Shown in pieces: positions 44,201 through 55,732 of a DNA stretch of 64,000 nucleotides. Every line of letters begins with the position of its first letter. The first letter of the stretch is position 1. The stretch spans positions 72,042,457-72,106,456 of the forward strand of contig NC_086374.1 of NCBI RefSeq assembly GCF_036588685.1, given 5' to 3'. The notes below the pieces were generated by a model, which was not told the DNA's origin, ran no database searches, and saw only the letters and a program-made list of their open reading frames with translations. The position numbers and the translations under genes are program-made. The stretch is from Mytilus trossulus (Eukaryota > Mollusca > Bivalvia > Mytilida > Mytilidae).

Positions 44201-47200
44201 TTATACCACCACCAGGAATCTACAACAGTACAAAATAATCTATCATCTGCATCTGGTAATGTCCTGAATTCGTCATCTACAAACTTTCTAAATGCTGACT
44301 GTGTTGTTTTCATGATCCTCATTTCTTTAAGTCCTGATCTCAACAATGGTTTTCCTTTAAAATACAATAAAGAGATGGGTAGTTTTATTGCATAAAACGT
44401 TTTTTTAATGTTAACCAATTTCATGGAGATGTTTTTTTTTTAAATGGGAACTAATTTCAGTAGATTGAGATTTTTTTTTCAAGTATATTTGATTTTGTGA
44501 AGTCTGTATACATGCCTATAGAAAAATGTGTACTTTGTAAGCATTTGAATTTGGTACAGGCATTTAGTTACTTAGCAATCTGGTAAATTAAATCCAAATA
44601 ACATGGTTTTCTTTCATTTTACAAATTTACTCAATATGCAGGCTAAATATCAACATCAAGGTAGTATATGTATCATCTATAAAAAATATGACAAGTGTTG
44701 TTATTACCTCCCCTCTCCTGAGTTACTTCACACCTTCTTATAGCCTCCTTACTGAAGAAAAAGGCATGTACATGCTCCTGTCCATCCTGTATAAATAAAT
44801 AACATGTTAAAAACTATTGCTGTACTTTTTAATAGAAATGTAAACAATTTGGATTATGTTCCCACATGGTTTTTATTTTTATTTTAATATAAAGTAAGAG
44901 CTTAAGGTGGTACCCAACACTTTCCCTAAAATTAATTTGGCTCGTTTAATTTTCATAAAATTTTGACAAAGTATTTACTTTGACCCTTTTACAAAAATAA
45001 AAAAAATCAAAAAAATTAAACCAAGAGTTTTATCAGAAAAATTACACTGGTTATATAGCAGTTTGACAAACACTAATTTTGATCATTGAGAAGCTTTACA
45101 TTCCCTTCACAATGCAACGTAATTAAAACGTTTAGCTAATATTACAGAGTTATCTCCCTGTAGTGTTAGGTACCACCTTAACTATTTATGATTGTAGTTT
45201 CCCTATAGAATCTAAGTCAACTCGTCTGTATTGTGAATTGCCACTGGACATTAAACAACCAACAATCAATCAATCTGTATTGTTAAAAATGAATTCTTTA
45301 ATAATTGATGTTTTCAAAATAACCTAATTAAACTGTTGAATTTTATAACCAACCTTTTGATACCTTGTTCAATGAACTCATCATGTGCACAATAGCTAAC
45401 TTAAAATTACGATAACAATTGCAGTTAAGATAGGAAATATTGGTTTTACAGGCCATCTGAAAGCAAGTAAACCTGGTCTAAGTGTTCATTCTTATTTCTC
45501 TTTGTATGTTTTCTTATTTGATAGATCTGTTCTTAATGGATGATGTGGTCTGTTGAACTATTTTTGGTGTTGCTTGTTATTCCTTTCTATGTATAAATAT
45601 CCATATTGTTTTTGTATACTCCCACAAATAAATGTGATGTTTTTCAGTAAACAGATTTCCTGACCCAAAAACTGAATATGTGTCAAGTTATGGTGGAAAT
45701 GGTTTAATAAACAATTAATAAAATAGAGTTTTGGGGTAATATCTATCAGTTCTTGGGTTCTAACTGAGTGGTCAGGAAATTGGGAGTTGTGTGCTATGAA
45801 CCCACAAAACATCATGTCATGTGCTACATCAAATATATCAATTTACCACAGATATTCTTTTCCATGGTGCTTCTTCAATATAAATTTGAGTATTGGTAAC
45901 ATGACTATATTTCCTCAAAAAGTGGTCAGATATAGTCAAAGCAAACTTCTCAATGGTCTCTATCTAAAAGAAAAATATAGAATTTAATTGCAAGACTCAT
46001 TGAAAATATTAAACAAAGTGTATGAAAAATTATATGTCTTTTATGCCTTTTTTAAAACAATAATAGAAAGTGAAATTCCTAACATAACATACCGTATAGC
46101 GGGTTATTTTCGCGGGGTGCAAATTTTCGCTTTTTTTCTCGGACAGAACTTAATCGCCAAAATAAATTCCGCCAAATTAAAAGTGTACTTACAAAGGTAT
46201 TAATAAAAGGTTTTAATCCGCCAAAATAATAACCGCCAAAATATTTCGTATACCTTGTTCAATGAAAATCGCGAAATTTTACACCCGCGAAAATAACCCG
46301 CTATACGGTATAACATATTCTCTGAAAGTTAGACTATTTTGATTGTGATTCTTAAATATTGGACAAAATGCCAAATAAATGATTAAACAAGTAATTAAAC
46401 TGGGAAAAAAAATTAAAATCTAGATAATCATGATAATAGACTAGAAATATATAATGCGAATACATGTACATTCATATTAAAATATGCATGTCTGACAGAG
46501 TGAAATATTTTTTAGACGATTACAGGAAATGAATGCATTAAAAAATGATAAAAGTTTAATGAACCTTAGCCCTGTGTGCAAGGCTAACACACTAACTTAA
46601 TTTCGGTAAGTTGGTTAGTTTTCATTATATATTTCTTATCAATTCTCCAGAATCAAAATTATTTCAACTTATGCAATTCCTTATTTTACAGTTTAAAGAA
46701 AATACTGCATACAAAATGCATAATGCCATGAATGCCATACAAGTTTTAATGTGACTTTGCATTTTTGAAACACCTTTCTGGTCACAGTTTTTGCAATAAT
46801 CAGATACATGTAGTAAAAGTATTTCTAAAATGTCTAATATAACAGTATACTAAGGCCAAATAAAATAGTATGTGTGGTTCCAGTTCCATCTTAAAAAAAA
46901 TTAGGGTAGGTAGGTTGGGATTTTTTTATTATTATATATATATTTTATTTTTAGATTGACTCTATGGGAGCAACATTTTGACTGCAACAGTGCTTAATGC
47001 CAAATGGCAAAAAAAACTTTAGGATAGGCCATTTTAGGGATTAAAAAGTTGGGTAAGTAGGGTAACTGGAAACACACATATATATTTTTATTTGGCCTAA
47101 AACTTACTCCATGTTGCCTAGCTAGAACATATACTGTGTTTTTCTGTGAATCTGTTGCAATGATGTCAGAATTATCACCATGTATATAGTCTTTTGTGTT

Positions 47201-47338
47201 ATTAAGGGTCAGTTGTGTACTGACTTCTATTTCTTTCACATAGTGTATTTTACCTTCCCGTCTTAGTTGTAGCACTTTTACAAAGTTTTTACCATAACCA
47301 CTAAACTCAAACTCTGTCTTTAAGCTTGACTGTGACAT
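38270..47338 (-). CDS. UOX: Urate oxidase (uricase), peroxisomal (7 coding exons, complete)
   Basis: Coding exons in transcript order: 47338-47108, 45963-45847, 44786-44708, 44354-44168, 40542-40419, 39369-39274, 38344-38270; in frame, 302 aa, close to the 303-304 aa of mammalian uricase. It oxidises urate to 5-hydroxyisourate with O2 and no cofactor. Visible family marks: Lys17 (YGK) and Thr62 (ATDSQKNTVY) of the catalytic pair, the signature MKTTQSAF...TL.....R with Phe164 and Arg181, Val229-Gln230 in SPSVQ, and Asn256/His258 in LPNVHYF. These correspond to the urate-binding and catalytic residues described for the Aspergillus enzyme. The last residues, SRLSKL, are a perfect PTS1 peroxisome signal. 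A possible 3' splice site 21 bases upstream of the ATG (exon start 47359) suggests a non-coding first exon farther upstream. A possible AATAAA lies at 37455-37460 (minus). Confidence 0.96.
39105..39200 (+). repeat. Interspersed repeat family R3, copy 2
   Basis: GGTACCAGGATTATAATTTA, ACATGCGTTTCGTCTATATA and CTCATCAGTGATGCTCAGAT, in uricase intron 6. Confidence 0.65.
39399..39682. mobile_element. TTAA MITE family R7, copy 2
   Basis: GGTGGTACCTAACACC at the left and GTGTTAGGTACCACC at the right, flanked by TAAA (mutated) and TTAA. It lies in uricase intron 5. Confidence 0.85.
40633..40695 (+). repeat. R2-family head fragment
   Basis: AGAAGATGTGGTATAAGTGT and CTATGAGACAACTCTCCTTC, in uricase intron 4. 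Confidence 0.6.
41655..42605. mobile_element. Element bounded by inverted clusters of a GCGCAAATGAAA motif
   Basis: The left edge has three copies of TTTCATTTGCGCC-type sequence (41690-41755); the right edge has five copies of GGCGCAAATGAAA-type sequence (42470-42575) in inverse orientation, and the ends also share a TTACCTGTAAAA / TTTTACAGGTAA pair. The centre has no recognised coding sequence. It lies in uricase intron 4. Confidence 0.65.
43363..43586. mobile_element. MITE family R9, copy 1
   Basis: Ends ATTACTGTATAGCGGGTTAT and ACCCGCTATACGGTAAT are inverted repeats, continuing with TTCACGGGTGTAAAATTTCG. Paired with 46090-46311. Confidence 0.85.
43610..43720 (+). repeat. R6-family fragment
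   Basis: AAGAATGGAAACATTGAATA, AGAGAGAACAATCTAATCAA and AACAATGGGTCTTGTAAAAT, directly right of the R9 copy. Confidence 0.5.
44902..45181. mobile_element. TTAA MITE family R7, copy 3 (complete)
   Basis: TTAA then GGTGGTACCCAACAC at the left; GTGTTAGGTACCACC then TTAA at the right. It lies in uricase intron 2. Confidence 0.9.
46090..46311. mobile_element. MITE family R9, copy 2
   Basis: TACCGTATAGCGGGTTATTT at the left and AAATAACCCGCTATACGGTA at the right, an almost perfect inverted repeat. It lies in uricase intron 1. Confidence 0.9.
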
Positions 47339-48123
47339 TCTCTCAACGGAAATTAAAAGCTGAACAAATTATTTGTCAAGCTAAGCTGAAAATCTCTGAT
47401 CTGAAATAAAAAGTAGACAAATTGCTTCAGAACCCATGCTTGAGCATGTTTTTGTCCACAATTCAAAAGTTTCATGATGGACAAATTATTTCTCAAGAGG
47501 TACATTGATATCAGTCATATAATCTGAATACAAGTATTTTATTTTAAAAATATATATTATTGTGATGCATGTCAATTATACTTAATTTCAACTTCAGAAA
47601 TTATGCCAGTTTTTCTATTTCATGTACAATGATGTATTATGACATGTATGAAAATAAAGCAGACATAATTATAATGATTTATCTCTGTTTGAATAACAAT
47701 GTCTGCCACATTGTTATATAATAAATTTGTATACTATTCATCAAACCATATTAGAGTTGAAATTAATTGAAATTAACATTTATCTTCATGATCTTAATTT
47801 ATTATTTATTAAGACCACATTAAAATAAGTCAATTAAGATTAGAGTCAAGTGCTGCTGTGCAACTAAAAGAGCCTGAAAAGGGATTTTATTAAATTCTCA
47901 ATCCCTTAATGTATAATGTTATTCCATATTATCATACTTCCTGTAAGAATGTCCTTCTATAGTAAAAGTGCTCTATTTTTGCAAAGTTTATAAAGAATCA
48001 TATAGCGTTAACTGCACTATGTGAAAATAGTATGCCTTGCTGTTGCAACAGACTATTGATTTTAACGTCAATCATTGTCAATTTCACGTGAAAAGGCAGG
48101 AGCTTAATTGTTTTGAAATAGAA

Positions 48124-48208
48124 ATGGGTTGAATTAATCAGCCTAACAATTAATTAATTATTTCAATGGGTTGAATTAATCAGCCTAACAATTAATTAAT
48201 TATTTCAA
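48124..48208 (+). repeat. 42-bp direct duplication
   Basis: ATGGGTTGAATTAATCAGCC plus TAACAATTAATTAATTATTTCA occurs twice, back to back. Confidence 0.9.
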
Positions 48209-48380
48209 TCTAAAAATAAGGGGAAAATAAGAGATATCATTTAAATTTAGAAATTTGCATTTTTGTACAATACTTAAGAATAATAATGAAAACATATCTT
48301 GAGAAAAACCTATTTCATTTGGAAGTGTAGAAAAAACTTATTCTGCACTAATTTTAAAGCTGGTATTAGGGCTGTAACGT

Positions 48381-49182
48381 CCACAGGTGCTTGAGGACAG
48401 GATCCTGTAAGAGCCCCATATAGTCCCTCACCCCTTTTTTTAAATTTTTTTTGCTGTTCCCATATAATTATCCTTATCGAATAGCAATATCCAGACATAA
48501 TATATTACTGTTTAAACACTTTTAATTAGTTTTTTCGCTTGCGGTGTTGCTGTTTTTTGGTCCATACACGGGAAATTAGATGAGTTCCGGGGTAGAAAAA
48601 GTCAAGAGATTTTCGAAATGTTTACATTCGAAATTCTCGTATGTTTTCTACCCCTGCATATACCCCGGAACTCATCTAATTTCCCGCGTGTTCATGTGGA
48701 GTTATCCTTTTTGAGCTGAAGACCACACAGATGTCGTTGTTTTGTAACTTCCGTTGATTGAAGTTGAATGGACCAAAAAACAGCAACACTGCAAGCGAAA
48801 AAACTAATTAAAAGTGTTTAAACAGTAATATATTATGTCTGGATATTGATATTCGATAAGGATAATTATATGGGAACAGCAAGTACTCGTTGATAAGACC
48901 GGTAAGAGACATTTTATTAGATTTTAAAACATTTTTTCCTGACCATTGCCTTAATTTCTTGAAACGAAGTTGGCAACCTTTCGCTTCGCTCTATAGTCAA
49001 GATTCACGTTGATAGTAAACATGCATATTTAGAGTATAAATATGGTATATTTGTATATATATGGTACAAATAAGTGATATATATCGAAAAATCTGAGATT
49101 TATGATAAAAAAAAAAATTAAAAAAAAGGGGGGGAGGGACTATATGGGGCTCATACAGGATCCTGTCCTCAAGCACCTGTGG
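48381..49182. mobile_element. Foldback element with 6-bp target-site duplication
   Basis: Left end CCACAGGTGCTTGAGGACAG; right end CTGTCCTCAAGCACCTGTGG. Both are flanked by TAACGT (48375-48380 and 49183-49188). The inverted arms extend inward through GCTGTTCCCATATAATTATC, TTAGTTTTTTCGCTTGC and ATTAGATGAGTTCCGGGGT to a centre near 48625. No coding capacity. Confidence 0.92.
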
Positions 49183-49329
49183 TAACGTCAATGCTGAGTT
49201 TTTCAGTGTGGTTAGTACAATAATCAGATCTGAAGGAACATTAATATTATGTATATTGGTATGTGTATAATCCTATTAATAGGCTTTTATACACAGTTTC
49301 ACCCCAATATGCCCAGTACCATAAGGGTC

Positions 49330-49740
49330 ATACATGTACATGTAATAGGGGTACCTTCATGACGAATATAAATGATCAAAAATCTTGCTAAATGACTTTT
49401 ATTATGAACAATAATTGTTGATGCAAGATGATAAAATGTTCACTTTCTTTCAGATGAAAAGAAAATTGGCTGCAGATTTTGAGGAATCAAGTCAATTTTT
49501 TTCTAAAAATTAACATCAAGGATTTGTATATCTTACTATACAAATTCTTGATAACGTTTACAATAAATATTTGAGACCTCCGATTTATTACATTAAGGAT
49601 ATTTGGCGAATCACAGTAACAATTTAACCAATTTGACCCTAATGGTAGCCTCAAATGGCTGTTTTACACCCGACGTTAATGGTAGCCGAAAATGATAGTT
49701 TGACACCTGGTGGTAAACGTCATTACTAGTACTACCCTCT
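49330..49740 (-). repeat. Dispersed repeat family R1, copy 3, reversed
   Basis: GGTACCTTCATGACGAATA, AACAATAATTGTTGATGC and CACTTTCTTTCAGATGA match the reverse of the other R1 copies. The right part (49650-49740) has ACCCTCTACTATTC and two TGGTAGCC units. Confidence 0.5.
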
Positions 49741-49769
49741 ACTATTCTTTTCGATATTTCAAAAGCAAC

Positions 49770-50114
49770 TACAGCTGTAGTCCAAATAATTATAACGTCT
49801 TGAAAGGCTATTATAATTTTTTTCTTTGACGCCTTACATGTAAGGCGTCAAAGAAAAAAAATATAGTAGCCTTTCAAGACGTCATAATAAACGTATTTAC
49901 ACATTTGGTATTTATCTGAATCTTGCCTCCAAATGACCTTAGATCTACTCCGAATCACCCTTTGACGTCAAGCAACAATCACTTTTAAATTGTGACGTCA
50001 AATATTTTAAATTATGATGTCAAAGTTTACGGGAACCTGTGTGATTTTACGTAATGGCGGACAAATTTGCATACAAGTGTAAATACGTCTATTATTTGGA
50101 CTACTACAGCTGTA
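49770..50114. mobile_element. Nested inverted-repeat element with R8 copy 2
   Basis: Outer ends CTACAGCTGTAGTCCAAATA and TTTGGACTACTACAGCTGTA. Inside is a hairpin 49796-49883 centred on TTACATGTAA, then an R8 copy (49890-50089) with GTATTTACAC / GTGTAAATAC ends. Confidence 0.75.
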
Positions 50115-50395
50115 CAGGGGTAGGGTGCTAAGTGGGACATATTCTTAGTACTTAATCCATAGGCTAAGTTTTCTACAGAAACTGCTGAAAAAGCACTCAG
50201 TAAATCATACTTACTTAGATACTAGATTTATAAATTTATCTAAAGCATAAATCATAAATGTCAAATTAAGCTACGGTAAAATTATTTTGGAAGACAAAAT
50301 CATTATGAATATAATAATGTCATCACTTAAAATTGGTTGTACTGTGAAATTTGAAACATCTGCAATACCTTTTGATAAATTCCTGGCAATACTTA

Positions 50396-50745
50396 CATTT
50401 TGCTTAGTTATATCACCCCAAAAACAAGGTCAGTGTCCAACGTGATGACGGACACGGAAAATTATCTCCCTTTCTGTTTCGTCCTTGACACAAGAATGCA
50501 TCTCAGTACCAAAGTTTTTCAATTCAAAAAGGAGAACAAAATGGGCGGCTTAACCTATTTCGTGGAATATTTTACTTTTTGTATACAAAATGAGATTTGT
50601 ACTGAAATGGGTAACTTTGTATTCTTCGATCCTATTTTTTGCTGATAGTCAACGATATTTTAATCTATGATGTCAACAATTAATTAAAGTCCTTTCGAAC
50701 GAGTTCGGGTTACAGACATTTATCACGTGACATTTGTTATTTATA
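50396..50745 (-). promoter_or_regulatory. Candidate promoter and non-coding first exon of uricase
   Basis: On the minus strand a TATATAAATAA box (about 50733-50743) is followed by a CACGTG E-box (50724-50729), and about 330 bases downstream there is a consensus donor (AAAAT then GTAAGT at 50396-50391). The first uricase coding exon has a possible acceptor at 47360, so a 5' UTR exon here is plausible. Entirely inferred. Confidence 0.25.
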
Positions 50746-51111
50746 TATTTGTCAACTTTCGCAATACTTAATTTTTTCATTAATATTTTAACAAAAAGTG
50801 ATCTTCCAGTGATATAGTTTACTCATTTAACTCGACAAGAGTAACATACAGTCGTTTTAAAGGTAATATTGATTATACAGCCAATATAGGGCTTGGTTGG
50901 CAAACACAAACACGCTTCACAGATCTAACAGTAACACAGTATGTCAGTAACTTTTATCAAGTTTATACAACATGTCCTACATACTCTATACTTTACTATG
51001 GAAATAATATAAAAGCTAGCTCTAGAAACACAAGGAAAGAGGAAGATTCCAATATTATTACTCATAAAATTTAGATTAGACAGGATGGTCCTACATGTAC
51101 AGGTCATTTTT

Positions 51112-52062
51112 GTCCAGCCTTCGACTTTAGTCGAAAAGCGAGACTAAGCGATCCTACATTCCGTCGTCCTCGGCGGCGTCCACAAATATTCACTCTGTAG
51201 TTAAAGTTTTTGAAATTTTAATAACTTTCTTAAACTATACTGTCTTCCTACCAAACTTGGACAGAAGCTTCTTTATGATCATAAGATAAGATAAGAAATT
51301 TTATTTCAAGTCGGGTTACATTAGATACAAACATAAGCTCTGTAGAGCTTTTTGCCGACATTAATAACAATAACAACACACATATTAAGATACATAAAAC
51401 ACAAAATGAGACATACAAATTATGATAGCTATATTGCAAGAAAAAAGTTCATAAATAAAAAAGCATAGCACATGCAAGCAAAGCACTAAAACTGAACATA
51501 AGCACATGCAAAGCAGAATGAAATAATTAAAGCAAACTAATTTCTATAAGCTACATGGAACAAACATTTAACACAAAATAAAATAAAGGTATTAAGATCT
51601 GCAGGAGCCACACCTGCATGAGTTGCCATTCCAGTTGTTGATCATACTTTTTAACCTGTTTAATAGGTTTGTCTGTGCAAGGATCGCGTCAGGCAACTCA
51701 TTCCATAGTGTAGCTCCAGCATATCTTAATGATATTTACATTACATTCACTCTATCATAAGATAGTATCCAGAAGTAAGTTTTGTAAAAATAAAATTCCA
51801 TTTTTTCCATATTTTACTTGTAAATGGACTTAGTTTTTCTGCAAGAAACATTACATTCACTCTGTGGTTAAAGTTTTTTAAATTTTAAAAACTTTCTTAA
51901 ACTATCCTGGGTTTGTACCAAACTTGGACAGAAGCTTCTTACAATCAAAAGATTGTATCAAGAGGATTATTTTTATTGATTTTTTTCCTCATTTTTGTTG
52001 AGCCTGTGATTTACAACAAAAGAAGGTGAGACACTGGGTTCCGTGGAACCCTTACCAATTAT
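51112..52062 (+). mobile_element. Tandem-core element R4, copy 3, interrupted by a LINE
   Basis: Head CAGCCTTCGACTTTAGTCGA, units with CCAAACTTGGACAGAAGCTT and TTCACTCTGTGGTTAAAGTT, tail GTGAGACACTGGGTTCCGTG. A foreign block at 51289-51753 separates its first and second units. Confidence 0.8.
51289..51753 (-). mobile_element. 5'-truncated non-LTR retrotransposon (LINE) insertion
   Basis: On the minus strand an open frame ending at 51592 encodes YAGATLWNELPDAI and, near its end, NSCRCGSC, which resembles the extreme C-terminus of LINE reverse-transcriptase proteins (pattern GA.LWN.LP and a late Cys cluster). The 3' tail is a short TCTTA-type repeat. The 11-bp ATCATAAGATA occurs on both sides (51278-51288 and 51754-51764), as expected for a target-site duplication. 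Confidence 0.8.
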
Positions 52063-52459
52063 TTTTTTTACAGTGTCATGAGAGTAGAAGGAAGGAATTG
52101 AATACACCTAATTGCTATTTATTTCATTCAGGATAAGTTCTTAAATTACACAACTTTTTTATCCAGTTGAAGCTATCTGGGACCCTGTTTAAACAATTCA
52201 CCATGCATGATACTTTTTAATGAGACCTGTTTAAACTACCGTAAATACTTCGAACAAAATATTTTTTACTTTAATTTTAATAACAAAAAAAAGTGGATCA
52301 TACTATATCAAAGTTTCTTGATGATCACTTTCTAAAGTTTTTTCTCCCTCAGCTCACTACTGATGAACTCCATTTTTCGGCCGGTGACCCAAACAGGAAG
52401 TTGTATAAATGACTGTTTTTCCCAGAATGGACTAAATAGTGATAAGGTGTATTGTAACA

Positions 52460-52680
52460 TGACATTAGCATACATAATAATAGGCCCATTCCTTGTTATT
52501 GCAGTTTTGTTGAGTAGGGGTTATGTTTTTATAATGTAGGTAAACAGTAGTTTGAAATATATATATAGGAAAATATGGAAACATGGACCTGTTGGTGACC
52601 TTCTGCTGTTGTTTTTTTATTTGGTCGGGTTGTTGTCTCTTTGACACATTCCCCATTTCCACCTCTGTCCAAAAAATTGC
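52460..52680 (-). repeat. R6-family copy, reversed
   Basis: TTGGTGACCTTCTGCTGTTG, TTGGTCGGGTTGTTGTCTCT and TTGACACATTCCCCATTTCC are the reverse of the family sequence at 59640. Confidence 0.65.
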
Positions 52681-54264
52681 TGCTGGACAAACTTGGGTTA
52701 TACGATTATCATAACCTTGGACTAGCCTATAACATACTCAGCCTACCAGTATTTATATAAAGAAATAAAGTGACTGAAGTTGGTCTATTATTTGTAGATA
52801 GTGTTGTTTAATTATTGTACTAATTGATTCATGTAAGTTGACCAATGCCTTTTTTTGATAAACTTCTAACGCATATATCAGCACTGTCATGACTGTACAT
52901 GTATAACTTTGGCTTTGTAAAACTTGTAAAATAAAATAAAAATCATCCTCTACTACAAATGTACATTAATATTGGACATTTTGATCACACACTCTTCTAT
53001 TTTACTGATTTGATTCTGTGTATTCATGTGAAGACATAAGGTGATAATTACATTTAAATGTAATCACAGGTAGTTATGTTCTAACTTGGGTGATTAAAAA
53101 GGTGTCAACAGTACATATGCCAGTTATTGGTTTCAAGAAGGTGATTAAAAGGATTATCACCATGCATTAGCATGATTAATACAATGTAAATGTGTCCCAA
53201 ATAAGTCATGCATGAAATAAATAATTTTAAAAAGGACACAGAAATATGACAAAAATAAGAAAAGCTATTTAGTGGTAACTTTTCATTTTACAAAATGTAT
53301 TTGTACACAATAATTGAATGAATAAATATTTTATTTGCGAAAAACATATAACATGGGTACATTTATTTACATAAACAAGTATATACAATGTGACATAACA
53401 ACAGATAGCAGAGAACAATACATAATTTAATAAAGGTACAGTTAATTCACAATGCATGATCTAAGTTTCCATGCATATTTCAGATAGTTTATACCTATAG
53501 CTATCTGTTAAATAATTATATTATTTGTACATGTATATAATTAATCGATTAATTATGGGCCGAGATATCAAGGAGTCAATTTGTCTTATATCTTAAAACT
53601 CATAATAGATAGAAAGAAACTTAAATTTACAAAAATGATCAGCAAAACATGTTCTACAATAAAGATAACGGCGACAAATTGTACAATGACTCCTTATTGG
53701 AGTTATTGCTCTTTGATTAAGATTTTAACCAATCTTTTTCATGTTTTGCATTAAATGATAATAATTGCAGTAGACAGATACATGTAGAAACTTAAAGGGG
53801 CACTAACTAAGAGATATAAAAAAAGAAATAATATTTTTTTGCTCAATCATTAACAAATGATTAATGAAATGCAAATAATGAAATTATTATCCGCTTTTAG
53901 CAGCCAGTGTGGTTCAATTTTGTCAAAATAAGCTAAAAAAACATTGATTATGAATTATTCACTTGCAAGTGAATAATTCAACCTCATTGAATATGTATTC
54001 ATGTGAACTTCCCTTACTTTGAGATGGATTACAAGTGAATTGTATGTGTCAAGTAATTTAAAGGAAAAGAATAACAACATTGAAAGTGAAACAAAGGTAA
54101 ATAATTTGATTGACTGATTCGATCCACAAAAAATCATTCTTAATTAAAAACGATTTTAAACATTTATTTTTCATCTATAATTTGAAATTAAATAGACCTA
54201 GAAAAATCAAGCACCATGAGTTTGCTTAATTTATTTATATCTTAATTAATGTTTACATTGCTTA

Positions 54265-55010
54265 TATAAAAAAGAAGATGTGGTATGATTGCCAATGAGA
54301 CAACTATCCACAAAAGACCAAAATGACACAAACATTAACAACTTTAGGGCATCGTACAGCCTTCAACAATGAGCAAACCCCACACCACTTAGTCAGCTAT
54401 AAAAGGCCCTGATAAGACAATGTAAAACAATTCAAACAAGAAAACTAACGGCCTTATTAATGTAAAAAAATGAACGAAAAACAAATATGTAACACATCAA
54501 CAAAAGACAACCACTGAATTACAGGCTCCTGACTTGGGACAGGCACATACATAAATAATGTGACGGGGTTAAACATGTAAGGGGGATCCCAACCCTCTGT
54601 TAACCTGGGACAGTGTTATAACAGTACAACATAAGAACGAACTATAAAAATCAGTTGAAAACTCATCAGATAGACAAAAAAAATACAAGTGGACGTGGCC
54701 GGGTACTTATACATCCCGACACAAAAAGAATCAATGAACAGATCTGAGAGTACTCACAGTTATCTGACAGCTAGTTCAAAGCCACTAACAACTAATAAAA
54801 AAATAATGCCTCCAAGACTAAGCAATCAATCATTACACATCCAACATACAATGGATTTAGTGTAAAGACGTCATAAACAGCCAGAGAAAAACATGACCTT
54901 GTGCAATGCCAAGTTACAGGTATCGACAGATTGTAGATCCATGAAAATGTATATGTATATAACATACTAAGTAAGATTTAGTTAGCTTTTAATCTACTGA
55001 TAACAAAATC
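54265..55010 (+). repeat. Longest R2-family copy
   Basis: From AGAAGATGTGGTATGATTGC through ACAACCACTGAATTACAGGC, GGGGGATCCCAACCCTCTGT and GTGGACGTGGCCGGGTACTT to a tail near TTTAGTGTAAAGACGTCATA. The best template in the window for defining the family. Confidence 0.7.
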
Positions 55011-55594
55011 AATATTTATACCAATAAAAACAATATTCAATGATCTTATTACAGTGTTGAATAGGTAACCTTTTAGAATAAGTTTATTTAAAGGAGCAAC
55101 AAGTTTACATGGATCATTTCTAAATTTATATGGTCATTTTAGAGGTCAACTAGAATTAGATGGCATCTAGTCTAAAATACACAAGAAACGAATCTATAAA
55201 AAATAATGGTTGTGCCCTGTTAATTGCTTTTGGTTCTAAATATCCGTTGTTAACCGAAAAAGTATATACTCATATGGTACAAAAATATACAAATGGTTAC
55301 TCGATTTGAGATTCTCATATGGTCTAAATACTCATATAATACAGAACAGTTATATCTCTAAAGACATTATTTGTTGATAAATGGCATGAGTACACTCTCA
55401 TAAAGTCAGTTGGCCAGTTATTACATGGTATTTAATGGATACTATTGATATTTATTAAAATGGATTTAGTATTTGAATTAACTTATTAAATATGCATACA
55501 CAGAATGAGATACATAAATACAGACCATATATACATTGATCTGAAATTACACCACACACCAGCCCTACATAGAAATGAAAATAATGAAACTGAT

Positions 55595-55732
55595 ATAAAA
55601 TATATGTGTCATGTGTCACATATTGATTAAATATTCATTCTTGAATATTATACAATTGAAGACATAAAATATATGTGTCATGTGTCACATATTGATTAAA
55701 TATTCATTCTTGAATATTATACAATTGAAGAC
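55595..55732 (+). repeat. 69-bp perfect direct duplication
   Basis: ATAAAATATATGTGTCATGT through TATACAATTGAAGAC occurs twice with no intervening base. Confidence 0.92.

Noticed and set aside
50400-50645. 81-codon plus-strand frame
   Set aside because: No family resemblance; the region more plausibly belongs to the 5' side of uricase on the minus strand.
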